From positions 1 to 6,995 of the forward strand of contig JBDROR010000135.1 in the NCBI GenBank assembly GCA_043809805.1: a stretch of 6,995 bases of DNA, in the 5' to 3' direction. Both the position numbers and the translations under genes were made by a program. Positions within the stretch are counted from its first letter, which is position 1. Every line of letters begins with the position of its first letter. Shown here piece by piece: positions 6,053-6,995 of this stretch. The notes under the pieces are model-generated. The model was given only the letters and a program-made list of their open reading frames with translations. It was not told where the DNA came from and did not search any database. Source of the DNA: JAQUKH01 sp043809805. GTDB lineage: Bacteria > JACRDZ01 > JAQUKH01.

Positions 6053-6068
6053 TGATTTAATTATAACA
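6053..6068 (-). promoter_or_regulatory. Cassette promoter, extended -10 (TGtTATAAT)
   Basis: On the minus strand TGt (6068-6066) is followed by a perfect TATAAT (6065-6060). The -35 region is poor (TTCCAT at 17 bp), as is often seen with extended -10 promoters. The start point near 6053 leaves about 4 nt before the ATG at 6049. A cassette with its own promoter would be expressed without an integron Pc promoter, as is common for toxin-antitoxin cassettes. Confidence 0.5.
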
Positions 6069-6112
6069 TGAAAGGCTTTTTTATGGAAAATTTATAAAAA
6101 ACATTTGATAAG

Positions 6113-6126
6113 CTATTTTAAAATAG
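6113..6126. other. Perfect 14-bp AT-rich palindrome
   Basis: CTATTTTAAAATAG is fully self-complementary. It lies about 50 bp upstream of the cassette promoter, between the cassette and the IS481-type element. It could be an operator, for instance for toxin-antitoxin autoregulation, or just an AT-rich coincidence. Confidence 0.3.
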
Positions 6127-6184
6127 TAATCAATCCTGTTAGAAAAAAGAAAGATAAGAACAGAACAAGTATAGGTACAATCCG

Positions 6185-6230
6185 GGTACATAGGTTACAG
6201 TTTATTCTAGGTACATGGGTTACACTTCTT
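6185..6230 (+). repeat. Left end of the IS481-type element with two tandem motif copies
   Basis: GGTACATAGGTTACA (6185-6199) and GGTACATGGGTTACA (6210-6224) differ by one base and start 25 bp apart. They probably are transposase-binding sites. The 6190-6230 stretch is the inverted partner of 6928-6968. Confidence 0.75.
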
Positions 6231-6899
6231 AACATGTGGGTACCCTTGTTATTATATCCTTTACTTTATGTATTTCCTCAAAAAACCTGCCAACTAAAAA
6301 ATCTCGGTAATATACATTATAAATCCCATTATCGATTTCTTCAAGCCCAATGTATTCATATATTAACGTACTACTAATATTTATATGTCGGTTATTCCGC
6401 CTGAATGCACTATTTTTACTTACTCGTCTAACTTCATAGTGGGATGGATAATAATATTCATTATATCATTAGATTGCTCTGCCGTTGTTTTTGGACATCC
6501 GGGATGTTTCCTTTTAAGCCTGCGTTTCCCCGGCAATATAAGTCCTTCTCTTTTTAATATATCTGCTGTAGTGGATATTGCGGGAAATAACCAATTAGGA
6601 TGTTTTATCCCTAATCGGATTAAAAACTTTTTTGGCCCCCAGTGAGGATGCTTCTGTCTAATGTTTCTGATTGCGTTAATTATATTTTTGTCTGTTTTAT
6701 GTGGACAATCGTGTGGTTTACGGGATTGATCTTCTAATCCTAAAGGACCGAATCCCTTATATCTTCCTATCCATTTATATCCGGTTTTTCTGCTAATCTC
6801 AAATTGGTTACAAAGTTCGGTAAATGAAAAGTAGGCATTTAGGTATTCGGAAACAAAACGGATCCTTTGGTCCATTATGGTAACTCCTTTCCAACTCAT
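6229..6899 (-). pseudogene. IS481-family transposase remnant: N-terminal HTH half fused out of frame to the C-terminal tail
   Basis: The minus strand starts at an ATG at 6899, after AAGGG, with MSWKGVTIMDQRIRFVSEYL, then the helix-turn-helix block FTELCNQFEISRKTGYKWI.RY and GPLGLEDQSRKPH, and the second N-terminal region (about 58-125: IRQKHPHWGPKKF, FPAISTTADILKREGL). This is typical of IS481 transposases. Homology reaches TTAEQSNDI, where a complete enzyme would enter the D..DFKG catalytic core. Instead the sequence jumps at about 6459-6462 and the family C-terminus follows in another frame: YYYPSHYEVRRVSKNSAFRR, later YEYIGLEEIDNGIYNVYYRD, ending at a TAA at 6231-6229. The original frame stops at 6420. 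All DDE residues are absent, so it cannot catalyse transposition. The intact N-terminal part could in principle still bind the element's ends. Confidence 0.88.
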
Positions 6900-6927
6900 A
6901 GGCACATCCCTTACCTATAAATTGTAC

Positions 6928-6968
6928 AAAAAGTGTTACCTATGTACCCAGAACATTTTGTTACCTAT
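6928..6968 (-). repeat. Right end of the IS481-type element with two tandem motif copies
   Basis: TGTTACCTATGTACC (6934-6948) and TGTTACCTAT (6959-6968) start 25 bp apart, mirroring the left end. This end lies upstream of the transposase start. Confidence 0.75.
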
Positions 6969-6995
6969 CTCCACGTTCGCTCATATTAAAGCATT

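Larger units (their letters stand above)
6190..6968 (-). mobile_element. Internally deleted IS481-family element (non-autonomous derivative)
   Basis: Long inverted ends at 6190-6230 and 6928-6968 align without gaps over 41 bp with about 32 matches. They enclose only the two ends of an IS481-type transposase gene in the proper order. The outer few bases are unclear; the element may extend to about 6184 and 6974, and no target duplication could be fixed. The length of about 0.8 kb is below that of complete family members because the catalytic centre of the gene is missing. Confidence 0.8.

Noticed and set aside
6061..6145. Second attC upstream of the cassette (TATAAC near 6062 and GTTAGAA at 6139)
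   Set aside because: Neither box fits RYYYAAC/GTTRRRY, and the sequence between them lacks paired L arms.
6174..6245. Repeats GGTACA/GGGTACCC as a CRISPR or iteron array
   Set aside because: There are too few, short and unequally spaced units; the mirrored set at 6934-6968 shows they are transposon ends.
6105..6377. Plus-strand open frame across the left end of the IS481-type element
   Set aside because: It runs through the inverted repeat and antisense to the transposase tail, and has no start signal or family match.

Overview
The window comes from an AT-rich bacterial chromosome (roughly 35-40% G+C by eye). It holds a housekeeping core on the left and an accessory region on the right. No lineage marker is present. 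The mix of apparently leaderless genes and IS1182- and IS481-type elements would suit an uncultured candidate-phylum or Firmicutes-like genome, but I would not name a taxon.

Left part (1-3585): the first 44 codons of a PadR-family regulator (minus strand, cut by the window edge), a complete histidine-phosphatase gene (minus) and a complete ClpB disaggregase gene (plus). The phosphatase and clpB are divergent. Their predicted promoters lie back to back and share one overlapping -35 element. clpB has a strong Shine-Dalgarno sequence. PadR and the phosphatase have good promoters placed so close to the start codon that their mRNAs should be leaderless or nearly so.

Middle part (3683-6068): the most interesting region. 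A minus-strand pair of small genes (DUF4160 then DUF2442, overlapping, with a toxin-antitoxin-like layout) is followed directly by what looks like an integron attC recombination site. The evidence is a 7-bp R-box pair GTCTAAC/GTTAGAC and inner arms pairing over 14 bp with one bulged base. The last 14 codons and the stop of the DUF2442 gene lie inside the attC. This looks like a lone integron cassette, since no integrase and no second attC are visible. The attC has been split by an 1824-bp IS1182-family insertion sequence (3690-5513) that landed at the GTT crossover triplet and is flanked by a 3-bp repeat (AAC on the plus strand). The transposase of this IS carries a frameshift near 4399 and is probably inactive.

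Right part (6184-6974): an internally deleted IS481-family element. It keeps both long inverted ends (each with two copies of a motif 25 bp apart), the N-terminal helix-turn-helix half and the C-terminal tail of the transposase. The whole central DDE catalytic core has been lost. It is therefore a non-autonomous, MITE-like derivative.

Together the right half records successive mobile events next to clpB: capture of an integron cassette, IS1182 insertion into its attC, and decay of a nearby IS481 copy. The order of the IS481 event relative to the others is not shown by the sequence.
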